Assembly: GCA_025738555.1 (NCBI GenBank)
Contig: JAOVFP010000004.1
Span: 5,084,001 to 5,148,000, forward strand
From: Cyathus striatus
Lineage: Eukaryota; Basidiomycota; Agaricomycetes; Agaricales; Nidulariaceae
Direction: 5' to 3'
DNA: 64,000 bases
Shown here: positions 20,573 to 32,681 of the stretch, in pieces
Layout of the letters: each line of letters opens with the position of its first letter
Position numbering within the stretch: position 1 is the stretch's first letter
Notes under the pieces: model-generated
The model's input: the letters and a program-made list of their open reading frames with translations, nothing else
Database searches by the model: none
Told to the model about the DNA's origin: nothing
Translations under genes and position numbers: made by a program

Positions 20573-22095
20573 GATAAGGTGTTTTAATGTGAAATTGTTT
20601 TAATGGGGACAATCTCCTTGCTCACTTGTGCATTTGATTTACATAAGCATTTAGGCGCTGTTCCCATCGCATATTCCTCTTTGCGAGCAAAGTGGAAGAA
20701 GATTATATGGCTCGATGTGAGGTGCTACACGACTATCTACAACTCAAAATCGAGATGAACAGGTGGACGGATCATATATTGCGAACGAATCCAAGTCCGA
20801 GTCTCCTCCCATTGATCATTGATTCCGCATCGCACCCTCCACCCACCGTCAAGATCACAAATCGTATGATTCAATATTCATTGCTCAAGACTGGAAAGTA
20901 CCACTCAGGGAGGGTGTAAAGACTAGGTAAAACCACACTCCGCCGCCTTTGGAAGGTTAGGGGTCCATCCCAGTGCCTACCCATTCCTTATCGATTCAAC
21001 GCATCCTACAATCTGGGCCAAACGGCAGGCTGGAAAAGCTCAAGATGGAGATAGACCTCCACGGGGCTTGTGCGGGTGCTCCCTCGAGGGATACGATACA
21101 TTTCGCCTTGTAACCCTGTGTATCCCGCTGGTCCTATATCTGGTCCCACTGAAGGAGGTACCTCGTCATACGAGGAGAGTGGATACTCGGTGGCTGGGCG
21201 GTGAAGCTGGCCAGTGAGCGGTGTATACGGGCCTGCAGTTATGCTTCAGCTTCAGATATCGGACTTGGGCACAGGGAGGTGCTGCTGGAGAGTTACGAAT
21301 GTGAACGGCCAAATGAATTCTTATGCTAGTGGCGACAGGCTGGGTTGGGCGGTTGTTGCCATTAGCATTGGCGGTGGAAAGCTGAATGCAGAATGAGCAA
21401 GTATTCCTAGAAGTACAAGCTGGCTTTCCGTTAAACTGCTGCTGCAACGAGATATAGTTGGGCGCGTATCTGTCGTCTGTCGTCCTGCGTCTCGAGGGAG
21501 TATATGGTATGTCAATTGGATGATACATGTCGAAGTAAGTAAGGATGCCTATGTGGTGAAAGTGAGCTCGGAGTTCCGTGGAATGTTTGAATTTGAATAC
21601 TGAAAAACGTACCTGTCATCAAGCTCAAGACTGGGATATACAGCCCATCGTCACTGTGCGCCTCACGCGCGATTCTCTTTGTGACCCGATAGCGTGCGGT
21701 TTTACTTCACCGATGCTATGCATACATAGTGAATGAGAAGGTTTCTACCGCTAAAAGTCAGCTTGAAGGTTACGCGATAAAAGAAGAGCTTCTGGCGCTG
21801 GTTGGGCGTTGGTCTTGGGTGGGTTAACTGGGATTTGGGGCTGTAATGAGTTGGGGTTGGTTATTGGGTCGTAGCTTTGTGGCGCGCGTATTGGCTGGAA
21901 TTTGTACTAAGCAGGACTCCGACATAGTAGATAACCAGAAAGCAGTACTTCGTCAGACGTCTCCGCCGTTGTTGGGTGAGGGTGGTCCTTACATAAACAC
22001 ACTGATGTTATCAGTTACATTCTCGCTGTCAACTACAACCTACCACAACCCCCAGCTACTTGCATCACAAATCGCTCTCTTTCTTTACTTTAGAA
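20573..22095. other. Outer arm of palindrome 1 and cyclophilin 5' flank
   Basis: 20573-21620 is the inverted counterpart of about 13680-14820 and is repeated at 35630-36620. 21620-22095 holds the degraded 5' flank of the cyclophilin fragment (tgatgttatcag, ttgctcgtcgtc-type sequence also upstream of the intact gene at 46902). No other gene is supported. Confidence 0.45.
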
Positions 22096-22975
22096 ATGTC
22101 GTCTACAACTCGCCCAATAGTCTTCATGGATGTGAACATTGGAGAGACCCCTGCGGGCTGTATGAAGATGGAGCTTTTTAGTGACATCGTGCCGAAGTGA
22201 GTATCCAGCTTTTTGTGCGGCAATACACTTAACATCCACCTTTAGAACAGCAGAGAACTTCAGATAGCTTTGCACTGGGGAGTACAGGTGCGTGTTCTAG
22301 TTGCCATATAAGTGACCTATGGTTGTTGAAGTGGCTGGCTAGGGTGAACTCGAGACCACAGGGATATAAGGGTGCTACGTTCCACAGGTATGTATTCCAT
22401 GGATCTATAGCTTGTCTCTCGTATTCTGACTACTGCTTATAGACTGTAGGCTTCTATCCATCTAATTGCATCTTTAGCGACTCACTGGATGCCAATAGTG
22501 TCCCGAACTTCATGTGCCAAGGCATGAACTGTTTTCATCCTATGGAAACCTTCTTTAACCTATACTGCAGGTGGCGACTTTTTAAGGAAGATGGCACTGG
22601 GTCGTTCTCGATATACGGTGATAAGTTTCCGGTAAGTTTAGCTTTTCACTCTCTTTCTTTCCAGTGCTCACCGTACCGCAGGACGAGAATTTCCAGGAGA
22701 AATACACAGGCCCTGATCTTCTTTCAATGGTACGGTGCTTGCATCTTCCCTACGTGTTCGAGTGCTAATAATCCCATGTACAGGCTAACTCAGGTCCGAA
22801 CACAAACGGTTGCCAGGTATTCCCCCCGCTGTGGCCATTTGGAGTACTGGACTTCTTGGATGGGAAGCACGAGTGTTTGGGAGAGTGATCGATGTGATGC
22901 TGAGGCTGAAGAAGATCAAGAGCGTCGCTACGGGACCTAATGACAGGCCTAAGCTGGCAGTGGTCGGGTAGTCGT
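22096..22975 (+). pseudogene. Truncated cyclophilin H copy 1
   Basis: Begins like the intact gene at 46902 ([16 protein letters not shown]) and keeps most of its introns, but lacks the segment encoding the QFFITTAKC region: the intron before it runs straight into acttcttggatggg. The KGDGTG exon is also frameshifted (gactttttaaggaagatggc). The same deletion occurs in copy 2 at 37132, so the deletion came first and the unit was duplicated afterwards. Confidence 0.8.
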
Positions 22976-22999
22976 GGATGCCGTCATAGAGAAAGGTCA

Positions 23000-24235
23000 G
23001 TCGTTCATCTAGAGTCGCGTGTTTTACGGTGGGGGTTGGGGTAGGGATGGGCGGATTATGCATGCAGCGTAGGCTATTCTATATATGTAATGGTTATAAT
23101 AACTGGTACTGGTTGTGGATACAGTGCTGGTAGTGGTGATCGGAGATTGAGCGATGTTCGCTCCTGCGGTGTTCTTGTTACACTACATTATGTACCCCTC
23201 TTCGTCTTCCATCCTCTTGACTCTCCACTCTTTCTTTTTCCCTGCCTCGCAGCTACCTCGCTCTCTTTCTCCCATTGTTTCCTTTCTTCCCGCCATTCTG
23301 TTTCCTTCACCCTCTCGTATCCTTCTCCCCTCTCCTTTATTCATGATGCTTACATATTCTTTCTAGTTCAATCACGACAATCTTCCTATCATTCGTATGC
23401 ACCCTCGCATGTATGGTACCCGAGGCACATTATACACAGAGATTGGCGGGAGTACTGAAACATTGGATTTGGCATCGAGGCTTGAAGGTATGTATCTTCG
23501 TTCATTCGTGATCTCATTTTACTCAACTGGGCCATTCTTTCATTCTAGTTCTCCAGGTGTTCTTCATCTTGCTTACGTTCTCGATTCAATCATTCATAGG
23601 AGCATTGATCACCGACCCGAGAACATCATGAATGTGGAAGTTGTCAATCGGCCAGTACGTCAGCACCTCGTCCTTTTACATATTACATTTACTAACAACT
23701 CCCCTCCTAGGAAGCTGACACCGAATCGGCAAACTATTTTTCCTCCCTTAAGACCGTCGCAGTCACTTACCCAATCTTTCTGGTGTGTAAGATCATCAAG
23801 CAAGCGCGTTACCTTCAAGATATATACGTTCGTTGTCCATCTTCGTTGGACGCTCAGCGGCCTCGTGAAGAGTGGGTGTACTAGCACTGAACTAAGGATG
23901 GGAAGGGGGAAAGAAGATGAGGGGAGAGTATACTAGGGATCGGTCTTCGTTGCTCAGTGGTACGTTTTTATTGTATGACTTCTTCACTGCCGCTCATGAA
24001 TGCGTTTAAGGATCCAGACGGTTTGACGATGAGCAGAGGTATATCCTTCACATGTGTCGTGCAGATGAAGATGCTACTCCAGGTTACGATCAATCGTTGA
24101 AAGGCTCTCAATCCATACTACTGTCTCCGCATTTGAGAGAGCTATGCCACGATGCTGTAGTTGTGTGGTGGGAGGATGGACTGTTCTTCCGCGGCACGGA
24201 AGATGTCTGGGATAGATGATATCCCTGCTGAAATC
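23000..24235 (+). pseudogene. Remnants of the unknown membrane-type gene and the F-box 3' part (unit 2)
   Basis: About 23370-23488 has the exon LPIIRMHPRMYG, YTEIGG, LDLASRLE open throughout, followed across an intron by VLQVFFILLTFSIQSF. Its upstream exons are missing, replaced by the cyclophilin fragment. From about 23600 the sequence matches the 3' half of the F-box-like gene at 40250, with stops after LVKSGC-type frames and at tgggtgtactag. Both are fragments fused by duplication, not functional genes. Confidence 0.55.
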
Positions 24236-25860
24236 ATCAATGCACTTCCTAATGAATTACTGCTATGCCTCCTTCGCCCGAGACCTAATTCTGGCTTTGG
24301 AAGGGCAAGAATCATGATGAGCTGAGTGATGATAACATATAGGCGCTTTTGGAACTAGCATGTTGACTGGGAGCAGGTATTTACCATATGTACAGACGAT
24401 TGCATGAAATGGATGCGATTGTATTCGGTATCTATCATATATATCCATGATTTACTACCAATGTCAAGAGTTTATCGCACATATCAAGCATCACAACATC
24501 AATGAAGTGCACATACACATAGGTTCCCTGGTGCCCAAGTGAGCAAGCTATAGACATTGAAGTACTAAGTATGAGACGGATAAGCCAGGACGCAGGATTC
24601 TGTTCCATAAAGTTGACAACGCCAGTGATACTTCTGAACCAGTAGATGCCAGCGCCGGGAGCAGGCCCCAATACATGCTTATGGATGAACAATTTCTGAC
24701 AACGAGCATGCATTTGCGACATTTCAGGACCGAAATCGGTCGCGCACCGATCCATCACTCTCCGTCCCCCCCTGGCCACTCCTCCGTCTACCGATGCAGG
24801 TTACTTAGTCCCGGTACTAGCATCGATTATACGAGATTCGTGGTTGCGAGAGCGGGAACAACGGGTTGGGGAATCATAGAAACTGAAACATGAGAATAGG
24901 ATAGCTCAAAGTTCAGGGGACGGTCGCTCTACTGTCAGAACGATCGTCAAGTGCCTAAGGAGTGGGCTTCTGGTTATATATTCATCGAGGCCACTGCATT
25001 ACTGGGCTGGCGAGGATACGAAGCGGCGTCAATGTCAGACGTAAATTCGACGACTGCGATGTACTGTTGACCCTTATACACAGGCCGTGAACCATACGAT
25101 CTGGAAAGCATGGCTATCACTGCCGCAATAGTAGCCATATCGTGGGGGACGTGTAGCGGGGTCTCTGAACCGCCTGTTGTACAATGCAGACCCTTGAGAT
25201 CAGCAGGTTCTGTAAAGCGAACACGACATCTGCTATTTCAGGTCGCGGATGCAAGGGTGCGGGGAGACAGGATGCTGGGGTGCTGCGTGACTGCTCACCA
25301 CTCGCTTAGAATAAACTTAGGCAAAAAGAAACAGATCAAGAATGAAGAAAGGATATGTGGTCAAATATTACTCACTTTTCAGACTTTCCATGTCCTCGTT
25401 CGTGGGGATCCATTTGATCGATTCCAGATTACCCTTACGAACGTACAAATCGTGTAATAGAATAGTACAGGCGCAGTGATATCTGGAATACGCAAGAGAG
25501 TAAGAAAGCGAGACTAATTCAGCTTCATACGAGAGAGATTCACAATGATTACAAGCAAGACTTCCGAAGGGGTAGGCGGTGGGAGAAGGGAGTGCAAAAC
25601 GGAGGCGAGAGGCAGGGGAGACTCGAGAGGTGGGGAAAGGTGGACGACGATGGTGGTGATGGGTGAGGTTGATTATGTTGCTTGAAATTTGAAAGTTCAT
25701 CACGCCCTTACGTGTCGTGGGATCGGGTGTTCGTTTTTGGGAGGGTCAAAGAGGGGAAGCGCAGGCCGGATATGCCGTGTTGTTCCACGACATTATGTAT
25801 GAGATATCATACACATGTATCAGAGATACCATACACATGCATCAGAGATACCACACATCA
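24236..25860. other. Duplicated non-coding sequence
   Basis: 24240-24520 resembles the downstream region of the F-box gene (about 41790-42030), also present inverted at 63720-64000. 24796-25460 is almost identical to 12594-13300. 25460-25860 corresponds to 13300-13680. No gene is supported. Confidence 0.5.
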
Positions 25861-27221
25861 TCGTGTCGTACACTATGCACTCCCTCGAGACGCAGGACGG
25901 CAGACGACAGGTACGCGCCTGAACACATCTCGTTGCAGCTGCAGTTCTAACAGAAAGCCAACCTGTACTTTTAGGAATAGCATTCATCCTGGGTTCAGCT
26001 CTCCATCACTGCCCATTGTCGAATGACAACACCCAACTCAGTCCGCCACCACCACCTCCACATCAGCACCACAAAAACGCAGTTTTCAATCGCCGAACAT
26101 TGCCCCCCTGGAGCCCATGCTCGAGAATAGGCGTATGACGAGGCCCCCTCCTGAACCACCTCGCAACCTGAACTGCAGGTCCAGTAGGATGTGATACGGT
26201 ACCAGCGGGACACGCATCGTATCGTTTCCCTCAACAAAGAGCACAGGCCCCGTGGGGGTGTTGGGGATGTCTGCGGGCCTGTCGTCTGCCGCGCGCGTAA
26301 CTATGCCACGAGGGTACGGTGCTCAGCGTAGATGTGGGATGTATAGGTAGATGGGGAATGGGTGACGTGACGTGGGGGTTGTGGCTGGGGAACCAATGGG
26401 AGGAGGTTCCAAAGGCCCCTTTGACTCGCATTCGCTAGATCCCAGGACAAATGTGACCATTCAGGGTTTACAATTACACCAATGCCTCTATCCAGAGACG
26501 ATTCCCCCTCCTACTTCCCCAGGAATCCGTGCCAACTACTAACTGTCAACTTCTTCCAACGCAGTGGTCGAGTCGTCCCTCCCTAACAGGTGCTTCCCAT
26601 TCTCGAGAAAGAACTCGACTGACTCCTACAGTTGATAAGGCATCGCAATGGGCAGTGGCTGGTCAACTCGTATCCTTCGTTCGTTCTTGCGTTCGTGCCT
26701 CCCGAGTCCCCCTACCTTTCGACGAAATGACCAGTGGCCTGCGATCTTCGGGTGATGTGTGGGGGTGCGGAGTGGGTGCTTGCTTGGGATGTGGTTGTGG
26801 TTGTGAGAGGATGTGATCGTTCTTGGGTAATTGTAGTTGTATCTTTCGTGATGGATAATGTAGGAGGAGGAAGATCCAACTTGAAGCTACATCTTGTTGA
26901 TTTATCATTTCACCTATTTTCCCGCGACCTAAGATGGTAAACGATACCACGGCCCTTAGTGGCTTCGTGCTTGTCGAAGGGCTCTTGCGCTTTTCCTCGT
27001 CCTCAGTGATGCGAGTGAGAACTATGCGAATGGGAGGCAGGGAAGCATTGTAGATAGAATGTGTAATACCTTATATCGAGCTGTATAATCTTTTTCCATT
27101 TCGCCGCAAAGGCGAGTTGAAAATCTGAAATATACGATGCTATGAGTGCCCTAGAAAATGCTTACGTAACCAGCCCCGTCCTCGTAAACGAGCTCGTCCA
27201 CTAAAGCAAAACTATCCTATT

Positions 27222-28735
27222 ATGAAAGCACAAGTTTACTGTGGTAAGGATGGGGGAGACTTGGTGGGATCAGTTTCGGCTGGCGTTGGCCCCATACACC
27301 TGAAGAAAGAGGAAAATGTGCTAGAGGATGATGGGGATGCGCTGGAGGGCGGTGGAAGTGCAGTGGGGTGCAATGGGGGCGCGCTGGAGGCTTCGCTGCT
27401 TCACGTTGAAGCTGGTGTGGTACGAGAACATGTTATCGAGTCATTACCGACCATGGCTAACCCATGTTGTTAGCAGTCAACAGCCGCAGGTGGAGAAGAC
27501 TTGGCGGGATCATATTTGGCCGACGTAGGCCTCATGCGCCCGAAGAAAGATGAGAATGTGCTAGGGGGTGGTGAGGATGAGCTGGAGGGTGATGGGGGCG
27601 GGCTGGAGGCTTCGCCGCCTCACGTTGCAGCTGCTGTGGTACGGGATCATGTTGCATATTATCGACCATGGGTAACCTACGTTGTTAGCAGCCAACAGGT
27701 GAAGGTGGAGAAGACTTGGCGGGATCAGATTTGGCTGACGTGGGCCTCATGCGCCTGAAGAAAGATGAGAATGTGCTAAAGGGTGATGAGGATGCGCTGG
27801 AGGACGGTGGAAGTGCGATGGGGTGCGGTGGGGACGCGCTGGAGGCTTCGCCGCCTCACGTTGAAGCTACTACGGTAGGATATCATGTTGCATCGAGTCA
27901 TTACCGACCATGGGTAACCCATATTGTTAGCAGCCAGCAGTCGCAGGTGGAGAAGAATTGGCGGGATCAGACTTGGCGGACATGGGCCTCATGCGCCTGA
28001 AGAAAGATGAGAATGAGCTAGGGGGTGATGAGGATGCGCTGGAGGGCGGTGGAAGTGCGGTACGGTGCGGTGGGGGCGGGCTGGAGGCTTCGCCGCCTCA
28101 CGTTGAAGCTGATGTGGTAGGATATCATGTTGCATCGAGTCATTACCGACCATGGGTAACCTATATTGTTAGCAGCCAACAGCCACAGGTGAAGGAGACT
28201 TGGCGGGATCAGACTTGGCTGAAGTTGGCCTCATGCGCCTGAAGAAAGATGCGAATGTGCTAGAGGGTGATGAGGATGCGCAGGAGGGTGGTGGAAGTGC
28301 GGTGGAGTGCAGTGGGGGCACGCTGGAGGCTTCGCCACCTCACATTGAAGCTAGTGTGGTACGAGATCATGTTGCATCGAGTCATTACCGACCAGGGTTA
28401 ACTTACGTTCTTAGCAGGCCAGAGGTCGAAAAAACATAGGCCAGCGGACTATACAATCCCAGAACAATATCGAATCTACAGTTGCTGCTGGCGGTAGACT
28501 GATTGACGATGAAATCAACGAGAATGTTACACCCACCAGCAAGGGAAATCGTCATAGATTAATTGCAATTTTGGGATTTTTGGTGGTCGTGGCTGATCTC
28601 GTAGGGTCGATGCGGGGTCTAGTAAGGGAGAAGAACACAGAAGTCGCATATATAATGGCTGGATTTAGTGTCACCGCAGCAATCATAGGTGTCATATGTC
28701 ATGTTATGAAGGGCGGCTGGGCGGGATTATTTTAA
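27222..28735 (+). CDS. Gene C: acidic exon-repeat protein, paralogue of gene A
   Basis: Six exons (27222-27419, 27474-27638, 27689-27874, 27931-28116, 28173-28358, 28415-28735) join in one frame to 413 aa, with phase-0 introns of 50-56 bp. The first exon begins MKAQVYCGKDGGDLVGS, as in gene A. Four module exons follow (55, 62, 62 and 62 aa). The last exon has an in-frame deletion relative to A that removes the QDTSSD segment, but keeps TPTSKGN, ILGFLVVVADLVGSM, VREKNTE, YIMAGFSVTAAIIGVI and KGGWAGLF. The 55-aa module comes second here and third in A, so modules have been lost and gained between the paralogues without breaking the frame. Unknown family. It faces gene D. Confidence 0.72.
27420..28414 (+). 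repeat. Exon-plus-intron tandem repeat of gene C
   Basis: Units start at 27420, 27639, 27875 and 28117, with a final intron at 28359-28414. The full unit is 242 bp (56-bp intron plus 186-bp exon). The introns are as similar to each other as the exons are, which indicates recent amplification or gene conversion of the whole unit. Confidence 0.85.
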
Positions 28736-30447
28736 CAAATCTGTGCAAATGAGGAATAGAATAACATACCATCTGTGGCTGCTGATGTCGCTCTCATTTT
28801 CGCAGCTCCCGTTGCTGCCAGAAAACATATGCGATGCACGTACGGGTGCCTGCTGCTATTGATGTCGATGTTGTTTAACTTGTTGATGGTGGTACATAGG
28901 GTGTGTGAATTGTTCTTGATGCTGAGGATGCACGAATTGGTACTGTGAATGTGACCTGTTTACAGGCCCCCGCTCCTGCAATCCACAGCTATGCTCAAGT
29001 TCGCATAAATCGGCATATGAGGAAACACAAATGGGGCGATGCCTCGGTCTAGGCGAAGGACTCTTCGACTCTCTCCTGTCAGAATGTTCCCGTCTAACCG
29101 CTCCGGGAGACGACAAAATACTGCAGTTGCTGCTGGCCTATCCCGAACATATTCGTCTCAATCTGTTCCTGCATCGATTGTGACCCCCACCTTTCCCGAC
29201 CTCCTCCTCACGATCACTATCGTCCTGCGTATCCGTCTGCCCCCACTACTCGAATCCAACGACGAGTCCGTATACACCGTGAACAATGAATCCCTCGACA
29301 AGCACGTCAAAGTCCACTTCTCATCGCGTGCCCTGGCAAGCTTGCAATCCAATGTTTTTCTTGGTTTGCCCTTGCCACGGGTTCGGATTGCGCGACTGCC
29401 GTGCTATTTATCATGCAAGTACAAACTTACCGTAATGCAGATACCCAGGAGGAGGAAGAGCATGCGCTGGAGGACGACGCTGGTATTGCCCTCATGACCC
29501 GACGGCCGCTCTATGGAGTAGATATTCGAGCCAATATTCATCCCCGACATATGCGAATGAACATCATCATCAGGGGGCTATAGCTCCCACCCCGAGGAAG
29601 AGCAGTGGCGGGGGCATGATTTAAATTCCGAGCTACATAAACTTCTTCCACTTCGCCACAAAGGCGAGTCGAAAAATCTGAAATATACGACGATGTGGAT
29701 GTGCAGAAGGCTGGGCAGTTTGACGTTGGAGCTGATGTGGTAGGATATCATGTTGCATCGCATGGTTGGCGGACTGCCGATTTGTAAGATATCATCAGTG
29801 ACTGGGTCGGCACTCCACAATCCCAGAACAATGCCAAAACTAGAGTTGCTGCTGACGGTAGATTGATTGACGATGAAATCAACCAGGAAACTACACCCAC
29901 CAGCAAACCCAGTCGTCGCTAATATAATGACCGGTTTCTCCATATCGTGAGATTGCATGAATAGTAGAAAACTGCAGAGCGGTTGGGGGGGATTATTTTA
30001 ACAAATCTGTAGAAATGAAAAATAAAATAACATGCCATTTGTTGCTGTTGATGTCGCTCACATTTTCGCAGCCTTCGTTACCGTTGCCGGAAAACATATG
30101 CCAAACATATGCGATACATGAGACGGTCCCAGTCCCTGAATGTATCGGTGTGATAAGTGCACAGGATACGTGGAGGGAACCTGGGGAAGGGCGTATGATG
30201 GGGGACGACGCAGCGTAAACAGACGAAGCGCTGGAAAGATTAAGCTCCTGACCTGGGAGGCCAATGGGAGGCACTCAAGAACTCTAGAGTATTGCAACGC
30301 AGGCCCCCCCAAAATGGGGATAAGTGAATCCCGGGAGCAAGAGGTGTCAGATCCTTCGATCTGGCACGTGTATTAGGTAAGGGGGTGGGGGTACCCTATG
30401 AATTCGGTTAATTAGCCTAGTGCTGCGGCGTACTCGGCAGTAAATCT
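28736..30447. repeat. Inner arm of palindrome 2, left
   Basis: Near-identical inverted copy of 32682-34400. Differences by eye are a few bases, including a homopolymer change near 30304 (a C run) against the G run near 32820. Includes a stretch (28860-29110) whose complement encodes a His/Gln-rich open frame; it is mirrored at 34020-34280 and is not called a gene. Confidence 0.85.
29630..30005 (+). pseudogene. Dead copy of the A-family gene (C')
   Basis: Upstream box at about 29655, end of exon 1 (ttggagctgatgtg), start of the intron, then the last exon with its hydrophobic core deleted. The same pair of deletions occurs in the dead copies of unit 1. Confidence 0.65.
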
Positions 30448-30453
30448 GTGGTA

Positions 30454-31764
30454 GGTCCCCTGTTATAACTCGGTGCGGATCTAAGGGTTGTCTAAGGGTC
30501 CTAAATTCCAAAAACGGCGTTGCACGTGATTGATTTGCAAACCAGTTTGGGTACTGTGGCACATGAAAGCGCGCTTTTATGCCAATATCTTGTTTTTTAG
30601 ATGGTACATACATTGAATTTGGCATTAAATATGTAGTAGACGTACAATTATTGATAAATAAGTATTGGTGATAATAAATCTATGTTTTTCATTGTACCTA
30701 AGGCCGCCAAGGTAGACACTGAAGGCATAGTACAAATACTGTACGAATCAAATCAATTCGGCAGTCACGCATCACACACCTCTCGAAAATGCCGAAATTT
30801 GGCACTTGTCACACATTAAAATCGTCAGTGCCAAAAGGTTTTTCGTTGCATATTTAGCGCCTACCAAGCACCCAAAATTCTCGTCTCGAGAGCGGTTTGA
30901 ACCATCAGTTCTGTCACTTTTTCCCAGTGGTTTATCGTTTTTACACTGCTAACTAATAGCCTACGAAGTCTTAACAAGTTTTGAAATAATAATGTATACA
31001 ATACAAATAATTTTTGGACTAGGTTAAGTCTGAAGATGCCAAATTTTGGGAGTGTCACGCTGAGATTTCAAAGTGCCGAAAGCTTTTGGTGGTTGAGCCT
31101 GTCACGCACCAAGAGGGGTGCCGAATTGATTTGATTGGTACAGTATACTAACTGGTTATGATGCTTTCCAATAAAATGCAAAGAGTGATTTATAGTGACA
31201 GCATTACATATCATGACTACACAGACTGAGAAAATTATATCTATTTATTCATCTGATTACAAGTGCACGAGGAGTACAACTGGTTAAATATTTTACTAGT
31301 TCGTTACAACATACTAGTGCTTATCACTTTCTGGTGTAGTAGTATTGTAAATACTGTCACGGTAATAGTGATAGTACAAAATTATGGTATTGCATGGTTA
31401 CGCTATGGTACAAATTCTATAAGTGACATGTTTATGTAGTATACTTAACATACAAGCAATATCCAAATTTACTATAAGTATATACTGGTTTTCACTTTTA
31501 CTGACAAGTACAGTGGAAATAACACTCAGATAAGACTAAAAATATAGGAAAAAAATATACTTAATACCTCACAACATGTGTTACCAGTGAAAAAGTGAAA
31601 AATCGGAAGATAGAGCTTTGCATTTTAGTTACTTATCAAATCAACAAGCTGCCCATGAGCGTCCTATGTAGTAAGCGCTTGTAAGCACCTTCTTAGCTGT
31701 GCGGGCTGGTTTGCTGATGGGCACGTGTTTCAGGGTCAATGCTAAGCGAGTTATAACAGGGGAC
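30454..31764. mobile_element. Tc1/mariner-type (Fot1/pogo-like) TIR element without transposase
   Basis: Inverted ends GGTCCCCTGTTATAACTCG (left) and, read inverted, GTCCCCTGTTATAACTCG (right), flanked by TA at 30452-30453 and 31765-31766. Length 1311 bp. The interior is AT-rich, has no long open frame and contains a second element (30739-31143). Non-autonomous; superfamily inferred from the TA duplication. Confidence 0.7.
30739..31143. mobile_element. TA-flanked MITE nested in the 30454 element
   Basis: 405 bp, ends CTGTACGAATCAAATCAATT and, inverted, CTGTACCAATCAAATCAATT, then CGGC. Flanked by TA at 30737-30738 and 31144-31145. Same family as the lectin-gene MITE at 8212-8588 (shared CTGTAC ends and GTCACGC subterminal motifs). 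Confidence 0.85.
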
Positions 31765-31824
31765 TATGGACTCGTACTGCGTTAATTAGCTTAGTGCTGC
31801 GGCAGCGTAATCCGTAGGTTTCCC

Positions 31825-32511
31825 GTAGTGTTGCCACAGTTCGACTTCACTCCACTTGGTTTGACTTTTACCGGTTTTATGGAGTTGACAGCGGAAGGGT
31901 CGAGTTGAGTTGTGCCTGAGTCATGCACTCGGCTTGACCTGCGACTAAGTCATCGACTTATATATAAATCAGGTGTTATTGAGACATTTACTAGTAAAAC
32001 TCACTCTGAAAAAAAATATAAATGATATATCCTATTTTATACACATATACAGAAACTTACAATGATTTTTGTGATATGGTTTATCTTTAAAGTCATAACT
32101 GTTGCGGAGAAAGTTGAAGGAATATAAGCGCTTATCGCACAGGGCTGACATTGCATGTGTACACTTGGTGGCAGGCACCTACCAGTAAGTTACTAAAGTA
32201 AAGACATGATTCATGGCACAATATTCGTAAAACACTATAACTAAAGCTAAGATTGCGTAGAAATTATCCCTCAATTAAAATGTGCGCTATATTAACTTGA
32301 TACGCAGAACATGCCGCCGTACGGGGCAGGCTGCGCTGGAAAGCTGATATACTAGACTTTTGTGCGACTTAAAGCGACTAAGTCGACTTCGCGTCGACCT
32401 CATCTGGAAGTCGGGTCGTGAGAACCGGAAGTCAACATTGTGGACTCGGCTCGACTTTTTCGGTCCCACTTGTACGGTTCGCGGTTTTCGAGTCGAACCG
32501 TGGCAACACTA
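31825..32511. mobile_element. hAT-like MITE
   Basis: Inverted ends TAGTGTTGCCAC, continuing GTTCGACT-like. The sequence TAGGTTTCCC occurs just outside both ends (31815-31824 and 32510-32519). An 8-bp duplication GGTTTCCC with one extra G at the left end fits a hAT transposon; a TA duplication is the alternative reading. Length about 687 bp. No transposase. Subterminal repeats of a GACTCGGCTCGACTT type. Confidence 0.6.
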
Positions 32512-32681
32512 GGTTTCCCTTCCCAAAATTGGAATAAGTGAATCCCGGTGCATAACCCATAGGTCCCCTTCCCAAAATGGGGATACGTAATGGCTTCTAG
32601 TGCTTCTCATTTTAATCTCCGACGAAATCCCACTACTTAGACTCAAGAGGTAGTGCTGCCGCGCACAGCGCAGTACTGCGT

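Larger units (their letters stand above)
13680..21620. repeat. Large imperfect palindrome 1 (A and B facing each other)
   Basis: The left arm (from about 13680) and right arm (to about 21620) are inverted copies. For example, gtgtatcatccaatt near 13761 matches the complement near 21510, and cgtacctgtc-type sequence near 21610 matches 13680. Gene A lies in the left arm and gene B in the right arm, with stop codons facing the centre. The inner arms, about 16535-17475 and 17776-18706, are near-identical, while the outer arms are more diverged. The spacer is 300 bp. Confidence 0.75.
11340..22990. repeat. Large tandem duplication, unit 1
   Basis: The unit starts inside an intron of the unknown gene (tttacggtggggg near 11367) and ends in the truncated cyclophilin. 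The same sequence order restarts at about 22995 and 38030, each time straight after a cyclophilin fragment ending near gtcgtggatgccgtcatag. Length is about 11.65 kb. It contains the F-box fragment, palindrome 1 with genes A and B, and a cyclophilin pseudogene. Confidence 0.75.

Noticed and set aside
28856..29116. His/Gln-rich frame of 86 codons, repeated at 34020-34280
   Set aside because: Conserved only because the palindrome arms are near-identical; low-complexity composition and no start context.
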